The position numbers and the translations under genes are program-made. DNA of 64,000 bases from Petrocella atlantisensis (GTDB taxonomy: Bacteria; Bacillota; Clostridia; Lachnospirales; Vallitaleaceae), in NCBI RefSeq assembly GCF_900538275.1, contig NZ_LR130778.1, positions 2,228,001 through 2,292,000 on the forward strand. The letters are read 5' to 3'. Positions 1 to 7,966 of the stretch are shown here, in pieces. The notes below the pieces were generated by a model. It was not told the origin of the DNA. It did not search any database and worked only from the letters and a program-made list of their open reading frames with translations. Position 1 is the stretch's first letter. Every line of letters starts with the position of its first letter.

Positions 1-1
1 T

Positions 2-394
2 ACACAAGATCTAAGGCAAGTTCCTAAGGTCTTACCCGCTTTAATCAAAGCAGGAAAAGTTCAGAAGAAAGTGGGTAAAATCGGATTTGATTTTCCGGAT
101 TTTCATTCGGCATTTGGAAAATTGACGGAAGAGGCCCAAGAACTGATGGAAGCCTATGAAAATAAGGATTTGAAGGCAATTGAAGAAGAATTAGGGGATT
201 TACTGTTCTCAGTGGTTAATATTTCAAGATTTTTGGGATTAAATCCCGAAAATGCCTTGACAAATGCCTTGGAAAAGTTTATAAATAGATTTGAGGGCAT
301 TGAGAACCTTGCTGTATCAAGAGGTCAGGATATCAGACAAATGGATTTAACACAAATGGATGCACTCTGGAGTGAAGTTAAAAAAGACGAATAG
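2..394 (+). CDS. mazG: MazG nucleoside triphosphate pyrophosphohydrolase, C-terminal part (5' end outside window)
   Basis: The frame is open to the left edge of the window, so only the last 130 or so residues are present. MazG hydrolyses (d)NTPs to the monophosphate and pyrophosphate, cleaning non-canonical nucleotides from the pool. The visible part is the second MazG domain: a LPALIKAGKVQKKVGKIGFD lead-in, then the metal-binding helix pair with EEAQEL and EEELGDLLFSVVNISR, whose Glu/Asp residues bind Mg2+. An internal GTG at 71 could be called as a start, but the conserved residues upstream of it show that the gene begins outside the window. It is followed by hup, the usual clostridial order. 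Confidence 0.93.
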   Translation, partial: TQDLRQVPKVLPALIKAGKVQKKVGKIGFDFPDFHSAFGKLTEEAQELMEAYENKDLKAIEEELGDLLFSVVNISRFLGLNPENALTNALEKFINRFEGIENLAVSRGQDIRQMDLTQMDALWSEVKKDE

Positions 395-478
395 TCGCTT
401 AGCGATTATTATATAGCCAAATAATATGGCGCAAAAGTTGTTTAATAATTCAATAAAAATGTAGAGGAGGAGTTATTT

Positions 479-754
479 ATGAACAAATCTGAATTAGTAG
501 CTGCAATGGCAGAAAAAACTGAGTTAAGCAAGAAAGATGCTGAAAAAGCATTAAAAGCATTGGTGGATGTCATCACTGAAGAATTAGCAAAAGGTGAAAA
601 AATTCAATTGGTTGGGTTTGGTACATTCGATATTGCAGAAAGAGCTGCAAGAGAAGGTAGAAATCCTCAAACTGGCGATGCAATGAAGATACCAGCATCA
701 AAAGCACCAAGATTCAAAGCTGGAAAAGCATTAAAAGACGCAGTAAACGTATAA
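479..754 (+). CDS. hup: HU family DNA-binding protein
   Basis: A 91-residue histone-like protein that binds and bends DNA as a dimer and compacts the nucleoid. It starts [20 protein letters not shown], typical of HU, and carries the HU signature around residues 46-66 (GFGTF, then RNPQTG), where the arm with the DNA-intercalating proline lies. The length is standard for the family. A strong GAGGAGG ribosome site ends about 7 nt before the ATG. It lies between mazG and rqcP, with its own terminator just downstream. Confidence 0.97.
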   Translation: MNKSELVAAMAEKTELSKKDAEKALKALVDVITEELAKGEKIQLVGFGTFDIAERAAREGRNPQTGDAMKIPASKAPRFKAGKALKDAVNV

Positions 755-779
755 TACCATCTAAATAGTACAATGCTGA

Positions 780-807
780 AAATCTACACTGTCGGTGTAG
801 ATTTTTT
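780..807 (+). terminator. Intrinsic terminator after hup
   Basis: Stem ATCTACAC (782-789) pairs with GTGTAGAT (795-802) around a 5-nt loop and runs into six T residues. It separates hup, normally a very highly expressed gene, from rqcP. Confidence 0.85.
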
Positions 808-865
808 GTCATTCTGCCCTTGAGATTCAAAAGGTATATGGATATAATGAGGAGTGAAGATTATT

Positions 866-1111
866 ATGAGATTAGATAAATTCTTAAAAGTATCAAGAAT
901 TATTAAAAGAAGAACGGTGGCCAATGAAGCATGTGATGCAGGTCGTGTCATGATTAACAATAGAGTTGCCAAAGCATCAACTCAAGTCAGTGAAGGCGAT
1001 ATTATTGAAATCACCTTTGGAAACAAAACTGTAAAGGCAATAATTCTAGATGTTAAAGAGACCAGCAAAAAGGATGAAGCCAAGGAAATGTTCGAATACC
1101 TGAGCGATTAG
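866..1111 (+). CDS. rqcP: RqcP-type S4-domain RNA-binding protein (YabO/HslR family)
   Basis: An 81-residue protein that is almost entirely one S4 RNA-binding domain: MRLDKFLKVSRIIKRR, then the ANEACDAGRVMINNRVAK loop. In Bacillus, RqcP works with RqcH on stalled 50S subunits during poly-Ala tailing (ribosome quality control). The ATG at 866 lies 11 nt after GAGGAG (849-854). An in-frame GTG at 854 overlaps that ribosome site and is unlikely. In spore formers yabP and yabQ normally follow; here divIC follows after only 24 bp. Confidence 0.93.
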   Translation: MRLDKFLKVSRIIKRRTVANEACDAGRVMINNRVAKASTQVSEGDIIEITFGNKTVKAIILDVKETSKKDEAKEMFEYLSD

Positions 1112-1135
1112 CTATGTGTTAAGAAGGGTGATTGG

Positions 1136-1432
1136 ATGAAACGTAAGAAAGAAAGTAAGAAAAAGGCTATGATTTTTATTATTTTTGTTTTGATGCTATT
1201 TATTGGCGTTGGCATTGTACAAATATCGAGAGCCTATACAGATAATAAGGAAAGAGAAGCCGAAGTTGTGGTTCTTATGGAAATGATAAAAGAAGAACAA
1301 CTTGAGCAACTAGAACTGCTTAAAGTCAAAGAAGAAATGAAAACCAGAGCCTTTATTGAAAAAACAGCAAGAAGTAAGTTTGGGTTAATTTATCCGGATG
1401 AGACATTAATTGATATAGCTGAAAAAGAATGA
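1136..1432 (+). CDS. divIC: DivIC/FtsL-type septum formation initiator
   Basis: A 98-residue bitopic membrane protein: short basic N-terminus (MKRKKESKKK), one transmembrane segment at about residues 12-30, then an extracytoplasmic coiled coil at about 35-75 and a short C-terminal tail including FGLIYPDE, the ARxxFGLI-like DivIC signature. DivIC forms part of the FtsL-DivIB-DivIC divisome subcomplex that activates septal peptidoglycan synthesis. An AAGGGTG ribosome site precedes the ATG. Its position between rqcP and tilS supports the call; spoIIE, often found after it, is missing. Confidence 0.88.
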   Translation: MKRKKESKKKAMIFIIFVLMLFIGVGIVQISRAYTDNKEREAEVVVLMEMIKEEQLEQLELLKVKEEMKTRAFIEKTARSKFGLIYPDETLIDIAEKE

Positions 1433-1473
1433 GAGATTAAGGTTGTCCTTTGGATGGCCTTTTCTATCATTCT

Positions 1474-1497
1474 CAAGACATCGTCAGTGGGTGTCTT
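1474..1497 (+). other. Hairpin in the divIC-tilS spacer
   Basis: CAAGACATC (1474-1482) can pair with GGTGTCTTG (1489-1497) with one G-T pair around a 6-nt loop. There is no T-run directly after it, so it is not a clear terminator. It lies upstream of the preferred tilS start and may shape the messenger there. Confidence 0.4.
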
Positions 1498-1536
1498 GTG
1501 CTATTGGTTCGGTATTTTAAAAAAGTGAGCGATGAC

Positions 1537-2925
1537 ATGGAAAAATTTATAAAATTTATAGAAGCATATGATTTAATAGGTAAAGCAAGGAAGATTCATG
1601 TTGCTTTATCCGGTGGTGCAGATTCCATGGCACTGCTTGATTTGTTCATTCAATATCAAAATACATTTGGTATAGAAGTTGAAGCGATTCATGTGCACCA
1701 TGGTTTAAGGAAGGCTTCGGATATGGAAGCGGCACATGTTAAGGCTCATTGTGAGGGCTTGGGTATTTTATGTCGGACATTTCACGTAGATGTTTTAGCT
1801 GCTGTAGCTTGTGGCAAATCGGTTGAAGAGGCAGCAAGAGACTTAAGGTATGAGGTTTTTGATCGTATTATAAAAGAAGAAGGCGGACGAGTAGCTTTGG
1901 CTCACCACCTGGATGACCAAGCTGAGACGGTCTTGATGAATCTTTTCCGAGGCAGTTCCCTTAAAGGACTTGGTGGCATGCAACCGATAAGGGGCGCTTA
2001 TATAAGGCCTTTATTGGAGGTTACTAAAGAAGAGATTATGGAATACTGTCGCCTAAAAGCCATAGCTTTTGATGTGGACGAAAGCAATTATGAGACCAAG
2101 TATACACGTAATAAAATGCGTTTACAGATTATACCTATGCTTACAGAGCAGATACAACCAAAGCTATCCGAACACGTATGTGCAACAGCTTCACTTATAA
2201 GAGAAGATGATAGGTATTTGGAGGACTTGGCGGTAGAGGCCTATGAAAAAGCTGTTATTTATCAGTCTATAGAAAAGATAAAATGGCAAAGAACGGATCT
2301 TTGTAACTTAGACTCGGTAGTGTTAAGACGTGTATTACGCCAAGGTATGGCCCGGTTAGAGGGTGGTCTTAGGAACATAAGTAAGCAACATACGGATGAG
2401 ATGATGGCTCTAGTAAAATCGGGGAAGACGGGAAAAGCCATGGATTTACCCATGAACAGACGACTTAGGTGTGACTATGATGTTGTTACCTTAGATAGAG
2501 GTAACCATGAAGAAATAGTCAAACCAGAGCCAATAGAAATAGATTTGACAAGTATGACACTTTATGAGACCTATACATACGATGATTTCACCATAAGACT
2601 TTTCCCTTATGAAAAACAAACGGAATTTTCGAAAAAGTCATGTACGAAATGGTTTGACTATGATAAAATAAGAGGTAATTTACGCATAAGAACCAGAGAA
2701 AATGGCGATTTCATAAGGTTTTCGCCTGCTTTACACAAGAAAAAGATTAAAGATTACTTCATTGACAAAAAGGTAAATCGTTCGGTTAGAGATCAGGTAC
2801 CAATGCTGGTATTGGGTCATGAAGTCATATGGATTGTGGGTTACAGAATTAATGAAGCCTATACCGTGACAGATGCAACGAAAACCATTATTGAAGTGGT
2901 ATATTCTAAGGAGGAACGATTATGA
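1537..2925 (+). CDS. tilS: tRNA(Ile)-lysidine synthase
   Basis: TilS joins lysine to C34 of the tRNA(Ile) CAU anticodon in an ATP-dependent reaction, letting it read AUA. The PP-loop motif SGGADSMALL is at about residues 25-34 when the ATG at 1537 is used, followed by IHVHHGLR and the LAHHLDDQAETVLMNLFRG motif of the N-type ATP pyrophosphatase domain; a C-terminal TilS domain follows. The frame stays open back to an ATG at 1450, but that would add 29 residues not typical of the family and read through a hairpin. GTG at 1525 is another option. The stop overlaps the hpt start by 4 bp (ATGA). Confidence 0.93.
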   Translation: MEKFIKFIEAYDLIGKARKIHVALSGGADSMALLDLFIQYQNTFGIEVEAIHVHHGLRKASDMEAAHVKAHCEGLGILCRTFHVDVLAAVACGKSVEEAARDLRYEVFDRIIKEEGGRVALAHHLDDQAETVLMNLFRGSSLKGLGGMQPIRGAYIRPLLEVTKEEIMEYCRLKAIAFDVDESNYETKYTRNKMRLQIIPMLTEQIQPKLSEHVCATASLIREDDRYLEDLAVEAYEKAVIYQSIEKIKWQRTDLCNLDSVVLRRVLRQGMARLEGGLRNISKQHTDEMMALVKSGKTGKAMDLPMNRRLRCDYDVVTLDRGNHEEIVKPEPIEIDLTSMTLYETYTYDDFTIRLFPYEKQTEFSKKSCTKWFDYDKIRGNLRIRTRENGDFIRFSPALHKKKIKDYFIDKKVNRSVRDQVPMLVLGHEVIWIVGYRINEAYTVTDATKTIIEVVYSKEERL

Positions 2926-3449
2926 CAGGTGAGATTCAGGTACTCATATCACAAGAAGAACTGTCGCAACGGATTAAAGAATTGGGCGAAAAAATATCTG
3001 CAGATTATGCAGGGAAGGAAGTACACTTGATATGTGTTTTAAAGGGCGGCGTGATGTTTATGTCAGATTTGTCCAAATATATATCGGTTCCGGTGACCAT
3101 GGATTTCATGGCGGTTTCCAGTTATGGGAATGAAACCAGTTCGAGTGGTATCGTAAAAATCGTTAAAGACCTTGATGAAAGTATTGAAAGTGAAGATGTC
3201 ATTATTGTAGAGGATATCATAGATTCTGGGCGGACACTTAGTTATTTGCTTCAGATTCTTAAAGATAGAAAACCGGAAAGTATTAAGATATGTACATTGC
3301 TTGATAAACCGGATCGTCGTATTGTGGATGTGGAAGTGGATTATGTCGGATTTGAAATTCCAGATTATTACGTCTTAGGTTTTGGACTAGATTTTGAACA
3401 AAAATACCGAAACTTGCCTTATATTGGTAAATTAGTCGGGATTGAGTAA
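2922..3449 (+). CDS. hpt: Hypoxanthine phosphoribosyltransferase
   Basis: A 175-residue purine salvage enzyme converting hypoxanthine or guanine plus PRPP to IMP or GMP. The PRPP-binding motif VEDIIDSGRT is at about residues 96-105, the early LKGGVMF loop at about 40-46, and the C-terminal DYVGFEIPD segment that stacks on the base is present. Length is normal. The start overlaps the tilS stop and has an AAGGAGG ribosome site, so tilS-hpt-ftsH looks like one transcription unit. Confidence 0.96.
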   Translation: MTGEIQVLISQEELSQRIKELGEKISADYAGKEVHLICVLKGGVMFMSDLSKYISVPVTMDFMAVSSYGNETSSSGIVKIVKDLDESIESEDVIIVEDIIDSGRTLSYLLQILKDRKPESIKICTLLDKPDRRIVDVEVDYVGFEIPDYYVLGFGLDFEQKYRNLPYIGKLVGIE

Positions 3450-3515
3450 AGAAAAATGATATAAGATGCAGTACAAAAAAGTGCCTCAGGCATTAAAGTT
3501 AAAGGAGGAAAAGTT

Positions 3516-5420
3516 ATGAAGAATTTTAAAAGTTATAGTTTCTATCTATTACTTATTCTAGTTCTTATGTTTGCCCTATTCTTTTCAACACAAAATACAC
3601 CAACGAATGAAAATCAATATGGGTACACAGAGTTCCTCGCCGAAATTGATAGGGTTGAACGCGTAGAAATCAAACCCAATATTGAGATTCCAACAGGTCA
3701 GATTACCGTTTGGACCGATGATGTTGAGAGCAAGAGTTTCTTTATGTCGGATGTGAATTTGATTCATGAAGATTTGAAAATGAATGGCATTCCGGTTTAT
3801 ACACAAGATGTACCAAGAGCCAATTGGTTCATCAGTCTACTACCATCTATTGTTATTATGGTGGCAGTAATATTCTTGTTTATGTTCATTATGAATCAAG
3901 CTCAAGGTGGCGGCGGCGGTAACAGAGTCATGTCTTTTGGAAAAAGTAAGGCAAAGATGATGTTAGACGAGGATAAGAATGTGAATTTCGACAAGGTCGC
4001 AGGTCTTGAAGAAGAAAAAGATGAATTGGAAGAAGTTGTCGAATTCTTGAAGAGTCCGAAGAAGTTTGTTGAAGTTGGTGCCAGGATACCAAAAGGTGTT
4101 TTATTGGTAGGTCCTCCCGGAACAGGTAAAACATTACTTGCAAAGGCTGTTGCCGGTGAAGCCGGTGTACCTTTCTTTAGCATATCCGGTTCGGATTTTG
4201 TTGAGATGTTTGTAGGTGTAGGTGCTTCAAGGGTTAGAGACTTATTTGAGAATGCAAAAAAGAATGCACCATGTATTGTTTTCATAGATGAAATCGATGC
4301 TGTTGGACGAAAAAGAGGTGCCGGACTTGGTGGTGGTCATGATGAACGTGAACAGACTCTAAATCAGTTGCTTGTTGAAATGGACGGTTTTGGCATCAAC
4401 GAAGGTGTTATCGTCATAGCGGCAACCAACCGTGTGGATATATTAGATCCGGCCCTTCTTAGACCGGGACGATTTGACCGTAAGGTTTTTGTCGGACGAC
4501 CGGACGTAAAAGGTCGAGAAGAGATTCTTAAGGTTCATGCAAAGGGAAAACCATTGTCAGATGATGTCAGTCTTAAAGAGATAGCGGCAACTACAGCAGG
4601 TTTTACCGGAGCAGATCTAGAAAATCTCTTGAATGAAGCTGCCATATATGCAGCTAGATCTGATCAAAAAGTCATCAACCAATCGGATCTTAGACATGCT
4701 TTTGTTCGTGTCGGTATTGGAACAGAGAAGCGTAGTCGCGTTATATCTGAAAAAGAAAAACGTATAACAGCTTATCATGAGGCCGGACATGCGATATTGT
4801 TTGAAGAACTTGAAGAGTTAGATCCAGTACATAGCATTTCCATTATCCCGACAGGGATGGCGGGTGGCTATACTATGCCATTGCCAAGTAAAGATCCTAT
4901 GTATATGACCAAAAAGAAAATGGAGCAAGAAATTGTATCCTTACTTGGAGGCCGTGCGGCTGAAAAATTAGTGTTAGATGACATAACAACCGGAGCCTCA
5001 AATGATATTGAACGGGCAAGTGCCATTGCAAGAAATATGGTGGTTAAATACGGTATGTCAGATGTCATTGGACCGATACAGTTTGGTTCCGATAATGAAG
5101 AAGTCTTCATTGGTCGTGATTGGGGTCATACCCGTAACTACGGTGAGAATATTGCCGGACTTATCGATAGTGAAATCAAACGTATGGTTGACTCTGGGTA
5201 TGAAGAGGCAAAATCAATACTTGAGAATCATATAGACATACTTCATAAGACAGCAGATTTGTTAATAGAGAAAGAAAAAATTACAGGTGCCCAGTTTAGA
5301 GCTCTTTTTGAAGCAAAAAAAGAGGGTATTTTGGATGAAGTTGAATTAGATGAAGCCTCTGTAGAACGTTTACTTTTTGGTAAAAGTGAAGAAGAAAAAG
5401 AAGTAGAGACAGAAGCATAA
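3516..5420 (+). CDS. ftsH: ATP-dependent zinc metalloprotease FtsH
   Basis: A 634-residue membrane-anchored AAA+ protease that degrades misassembled membrane proteins and regulators. Two N-terminal transmembrane segments (about residues 7-25 and 108-127) flank an extracytoplasmic domain. Then come a Gly-rich linker, Walker A GPPGTGKT, Walker [12 protein letters not shown], the second region of homology ([20 protein letters not shown]) and the zinc site HEAGH. The C-terminus is acidic. An AAAGGAGG ribosome site precedes the start. It closes the classical cluster and is followed by a terminator. Confidence 0.98.
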   Translation: MKNFKSYSFYLLLILVLMFALFFSTQNTPTNENQYGYTEFLAEIDRVERVEIKPNIEIPTGQITVWTDDVESKSFFMSDVNLIHEDLKMNGIPVYTQDVPRANWFISLLPSIVIMVAVIFLFMFIMNQAQGGGGGNRVMSFGKSKAKMMLDEDKNVNFDKVAGLEEEKDELEEVVEFLKSPKKFVEVGARIPKGVLLVGPPGTGKTLLAKAVAGEAGVPFFSISGSDFVEMFVGVGASRVRDLFENAKKNAPCIVFIDEIDAVGRKRGAGLGGGHDEREQTLNQLLVEMDGFGINEGVIVIAATNRVDILDPALLRPGRFDRKVFVGRPDVKGREEILKVHAKGKPLSDDVSLKEIAATTAGFTGADLENLLNEAAIYAARSDQKVINQSDLRHAFVRVGIGTEKRSRVISEKEKRITAYHEAGHAILFEELEELDPVHSISIIPTGMAGGYTMPLPSKDPMYMTKKKMEQEIVSLLGGRAAEKLVLDDITTGASNDIERASAIARNMVVKYGMSDVIGPIQFGSDNEEVFIGRDWGHTRNYGENIAGLIDSEIKRMVDSGYEEAKSILENHIDILHKTADLLIEKEKITGAQFRALFEAKKEGILDEVELDEASVERLLFGKSEEEKEVETEA

Positions 5421-5426
5421 TAGCTA

Positions 5427-5460
5427 GAGCTAGAACATTATTATTGTTTTAGCTCTTTTT
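5427..5460 (+). terminator. Intrinsic terminator after ftsH
   Basis: GAGCTAGAAC (5427-5436) pairs with GTTTTAGCTC (5446-5455), with G-T pairs, followed by five T residues. It ends the tilS-hpt-ftsH unit. Confidence 0.8.
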
Positions 5461-5571
5461 ATTTTCTGTTGTTTTGTATCGTACCCACTGTAGTATTCAC
5501 ATATTGTCCCTGAGTTTTCATAGGACCTACAAATATATAAGTACATAGAACTATAAATATTAAAAAAAGTA

Positions 5572-5600
5572 TTGACAATGGAAAATTCTTTTGTTAGAAT
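5572..5600 (+). promoter_or_regulatory. veg promoter P1
   Basis: A perfect -35 TTGACA (5572-5577), 17-bp spacer and -10 TAGAAT (5595-5600). It is upstream of a second promoter, so veg appears to have tandem sigma-A promoters. Confidence 0.7.
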
Positions 5601-5614
5601 AATTGATTACGCAA

Positions 5615-5643
5615 TTGACTTTTTAGTGTATATATGCTATAAT
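5615..5643 (+). promoter_or_regulatory. veg promoter P2
   Basis: TTGACT (5615-5620), 17-bp spacer, TATAAT (5638-5643). This is near consensus; the veg promoter of Bacillus is likewise known to be very strong. Confidence 0.78.
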
Positions 5644-5711
5644 CTAGTAACTTAGGGGATATAGAGAGATAACATCATGAACCCAATACGTTGTAAAGAT
5701 GAGGTGTATGA

Positions 5712-5960
5712 ATGATCGCAAAAGAGGACTTATTTGCAGTTAGAGAACAGGTTAAAGCTCATGTCGGCAGCAAGGTTCTAATTCGGGCCAACAAAGGACG
5801 GAAGAGAATTGTGGTAAAGGAAGGTGTGTTGGAAAACACATATCCTAGTATCTTCGTAGTTAAGGTAAAGAATTTAGAGCAAAATTCATTTAGGAGTGTT
5901 TCCTATAGTTATACAGATTTATTAACACATAATGTAGAATTATCCATTTGTGGCGAATAG
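5712..5960 (+). CDS. veg: Veg family protein
   Basis: An 82-residue member of the Veg (DUF1021) family, with the family pattern VKAHVGSKVLIRANKGRKR at about residues 14-32 and the PSIFVVKV strand later. Veg is abundant in Bacillus subtilis and stimulates biofilm matrix genes through SinR; its molecular function is not settled. Tandem near-consensus promoters lie upstream. It normally sits directly before ispE; here the two are separated by a terminator and a tandem repeat array. Confidence 0.93.
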   Translation: MIAKEDLFAVREQVKAHVGSKVLIRANKGRKRIVVKEGVLENTYPSIFVVKVKNLEQNSFRSVSYSYTDLLTHNVELSICGE

Positions 5961-6003
5961 TAAAAAAACATCAAGGATTAATCCTTGATGTTTTTTTACT
6001 ATT
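5956..6003 (+). terminator. 48-bp perfect palindrome, bidirectional terminator after veg
   Basis: The 24 bases 5956-5979 are the exact reverse complement of 5980-6003. The palindrome includes the veg stop codon, a run of seven A residues, the stem core ACATCAAGGATT and seven T residues. It works as an intrinsic terminator on either strand and abuts the repeat array that begins at about 6002. Confidence 0.9.
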
Positions 6004-6267
6004 CAACTATATATTTTGACACTTTAACATTGGTTAAAGCATCAAAACAAAGTTTCTCTAATTTACCTATAATATATAGATTACGTTGATGCGTTCATAA
6101 CTATATATTATAGGTAAAAGTTCAACTATATATTTTGACACTTTAACATTGGTTAAAGCATCAAAACAAAGTTTCTCTAATTTACCTACAATATATAGAT
6201 TACGTTGATGCGTTCATAACTATATATTATAGGTAAAAGTTCAACTATATATTTTGACACTTTAACC
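6002..6267. repeat. Tandem array of 119-bp structured units (two full, one partial)
   Basis: Unit 1 is 6002-6120, unit 2 is 6121-6239, and a truncated third copy covers about 6240-6266. The two full units differ by only a base or so. Each contains an imperfect inverted repeat (TTTTGACACTTTAAC with GTTAAAGCATCAAAA, 4-nt loop) and an 18-bp inverted repeat TTTACCTATAATATATAG with CTATATATTATAGGTAAA around a 21-nt loop; unit 2 has one mismatch in it. No ORF runs through the array. Related sequence recurs at 18521-18672, and a short core at 30580-30652. Confidence 0.9.
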
Positions 6268-6282
6268 ATTATTGTATATAAT
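6254..6282 (+). promoter_or_regulatory. ispE promoter, -35 supplied by the truncated repeat copy
   Basis: TTGACA (6254-6259), 17-bp spacer, TATAAT (6277-6282): both hexamers are consensus. The -35 box lies inside the truncated third repeat and the -10 box is in unique sequence beyond it. The full repeat units have no -10 at the same distance. The predicted start point near 6289 gives a leader of about 35 nt to the ATG at 6324. Confidence 0.75.
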
Positions 6283-6323
6283 ATTAAGTATACAAAATAC
6301 AAATGAATCTTAAGCAGGTGTAT

Positions 6324-7193
6324 ATGAAAGAAGTGAAGAGAAAAGCGAGAGCCAAAATTAATCTTGCTTTAGATGTTATTGGCAAAAGAGAAAACGGTTA
6401 TCATGATGTCCGTATGGTTATGCAGACTATAGAATTGCATGATAAAGTCAGGTTAAAAAAGATCAAATCCGATAAAATTCTTATGAAGACGAATCTACCC
6501 TATTTACCCAGAGATAACAGGAATCTGGTTTACCAGGTGGTTGAATATATGAAAACTACTTATGGTATTAAGAGTGGGGTATATATTGATCTTTATAAAG
6601 TCATTCCTGTTGGTGCCGGTCTAGCTGGTGGCAGTACGGATGCAGCCCAGAGTGTCCTTGGTATGAATGAACTTTTTGAGTTGGGTCTTAATATAGAAAC
6701 GATGGAAGAAATAGGTGCAAAATTCGGGGCAGATATACCTTATTGCATACGAGGTGGCACAATGATTGCTGAAGGTATAGGGGAAATATTAACGCCTATA
6801 AAACCGATTATGAAACTTCATCTGCTCATTGTAAAGCCAAAACAAAGTGTATCTACGGCCTATGTATATGGGAATCTTGATGTAATGACCATTAGCAATC
6901 ATCCTAATATAGATGCCATGGTTAGAGGTATAGAAGAAGATCATATGGGGCAAATTGTGCAAAACCTAGGTAATGTACTTGAAGAAGTTACTTTTAGAGG
7001 ATATCCCGAGGTTAAAATGATAAAAGAGGCTATATTCAACAATGCAGCACTTGGAGCACTGATGAGTGGAAGTGGGTCAGCAGTTTTTGGTATTTTTGAA
7101 GATCAAGGTATGGCACATCAAGCGGCCAAAAAATTAAAACGCCTTGAAGAGGTCAAGCAAGTTTTTGTCACAACAACGTATAATGTTCAGTAA
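6324..7193 (+). CDS. ispE: 4-diphosphocytidyl-2-C-methyl-D-erythritol kinase
   Basis: A GHMP-family kinase of the non-mevalonate isoprenoid (MEP) pathway, phosphorylating CDP-methylerythritol at the 2-hydroxyl. Shows the N-terminal KARAKINLALDVIGKRENGY, the ATP-loop PVGAGLAGGSTDAA and the C-terminal GALMSGSGSAVFGIF. The ATG at 6324 gives the usual family N-terminus (MKEVKRKARAKINL) and has a CAGGTG element nearby. An in-frame ATG at 6303 would add seven residues without a ribosome site. The gene appears to have its own promoter at the end of the repeat array. Confidence 0.94.
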   Translation: MKEVKRKARAKINLALDVIGKRENGYHDVRMVMQTIELHDKVRLKKIKSDKILMKTNLPYLPRDNRNLVYQVVEYMKTTYGIKSGVYIDLYKVIPVGAGLAGGSTDAAQSVLGMNELFELGLNIETMEEIGAKFGADIPYCIRGGTMIAEGIGEILTPIKPIMKLHLLIVKPKQSVSTAYVYGNLDVMTISNHPNIDAMVRGIEEDHMGQIVQNLGNVLEEVTFRGYPEVKMIKEAIFNNAALGALMSGSGSAVFGIFEDQGMAHQAAKKLKRLEEVKQVFVTTTYNVQ

Positions 7194-7249
7194 GGGTAAA
7201 AGCTAAATAATTGGCTTGTGAATGAAGATTGAAAGTGGGGATACGAATC

Positions 7250-7915
7250 ATGGATACAAGTTTTAAAGTTACAGTTAATGAATATTTACCCCTTAGAGAT
7301 ATTGTTTTTAGTACACTTAGAAAAGCAATACTAAAGGGAGAGTTAGCTCCTGGTGAACGCTTGATGGAGAAACAATTGGCTGAAAAGATGGGCGTGAGCC
7401 GTACACCCATTCGTGAAGCCATAAGAAAGTTGGAGCTTGAAGGTTTGGTCATTATGATACCTAGAAAAGGTGCTGAAGTGGCCAAAATTACAGAGCAAGA
7501 CATTAAAAATGTTTTAGAGGTGAGAGCGGCACTTGAGAGTCTAGCTGTCAAATTAGCATGTCAAAAAATGACGGATGAGGATATGAAAAGCCTTCTAAGT
7601 ATTAATGACGCTTTTACAGAGGCAGCGAGCATTATGGATGTGGAAACAGTTATTAAGAAAGATGTTGAATTTCATGACGTTATTTACCATTCTACGAATA
7701 ATGAAAAGTTGGTTCAGATGATTAACAATTTAAGAGAGCAGATTTATAGGTTTAGAGTGGAATATATTCGTCAAATGAGTGATTTTAAAGCTTTAGTTGA
7801 AGAACACGAGGAAATTGTCAAATCCATCATGGAGAAAAACGGTATCGAAGCTCAAGAAATTGCGGCCAGACATATTGAGAATCAAGAGAAAGCCGTGATC
7901 AGTCGAATTCTATAA
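7250..7915 (+). CDS. GntR family transcriptional regulator (FadR/FCD type)
   Basis: An N-terminal winged helix (LRKAILKGELAPGERLMEKQ, then GVSRTPIREAIRKLELEGLV) is followed by an all-helical FCD ligand-binding domain of about 130 residues, with Asp and His residues (EFHDVIYHS, EEHEEI, AARHIENQ) of the kind that bind a metal and a carboxylate effector. The ATG at 7250 has GTGGGG upstream; an in-frame TTG at 7229 is less likely. It follows ispE, the place where Bacillus has purR, but it is a different family. The regulon and effector are unknown. Confidence 0.88.
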   Translation: MDTSFKVTVNEYLPLRDIVFSTLRKAILKGELAPGERLMEKQLAEKMGVSRTPIREAIRKLELEGLVIMIPRKGAEVAKITEQDIKNVLEVRAALESLAVKLACQKMTDEDMKSLLSINDAFTEAASIMDVETVIKKDVEFHDVIYHSTNNEKLVQMINNLREQIYRFRVEYIRQMSDFKALVEEHEEIVKSIMEKNGIEAQEIAARHIENQEKAVISRIL

Positions 7916-7966
7916 TATGAAGTATGTATGCGTCAACTTTTGTATCAAGTTATGAGGGGTGATACT

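Noticed and set aside
820-848. TTGAGA-17-TATAAT promoter look-alike before rqcP
   Set aside because: Its start point would fall at about 855, inside or past the ribosome site for the ATG at 866, so the message would lack that site.
1450-1536. Longer tilS reading frame from the ATG at 1450
   Set aside because: The 29 extra residues do not fit the family, contain a hairpin, and the normal TilS N-terminus begins at the ATG at 1537.
3902-4285. 127-codon minus-strand frame inside ftsH
   Set aside because: It lies fully antisense to a conserved gene, has no ribosome site and encodes low-complexity sequence.
6002-6267. CRISPR array
   Set aside because: Units are 119 bp direct tandem copies with no short repeat-spacer alternation and no cas genes.
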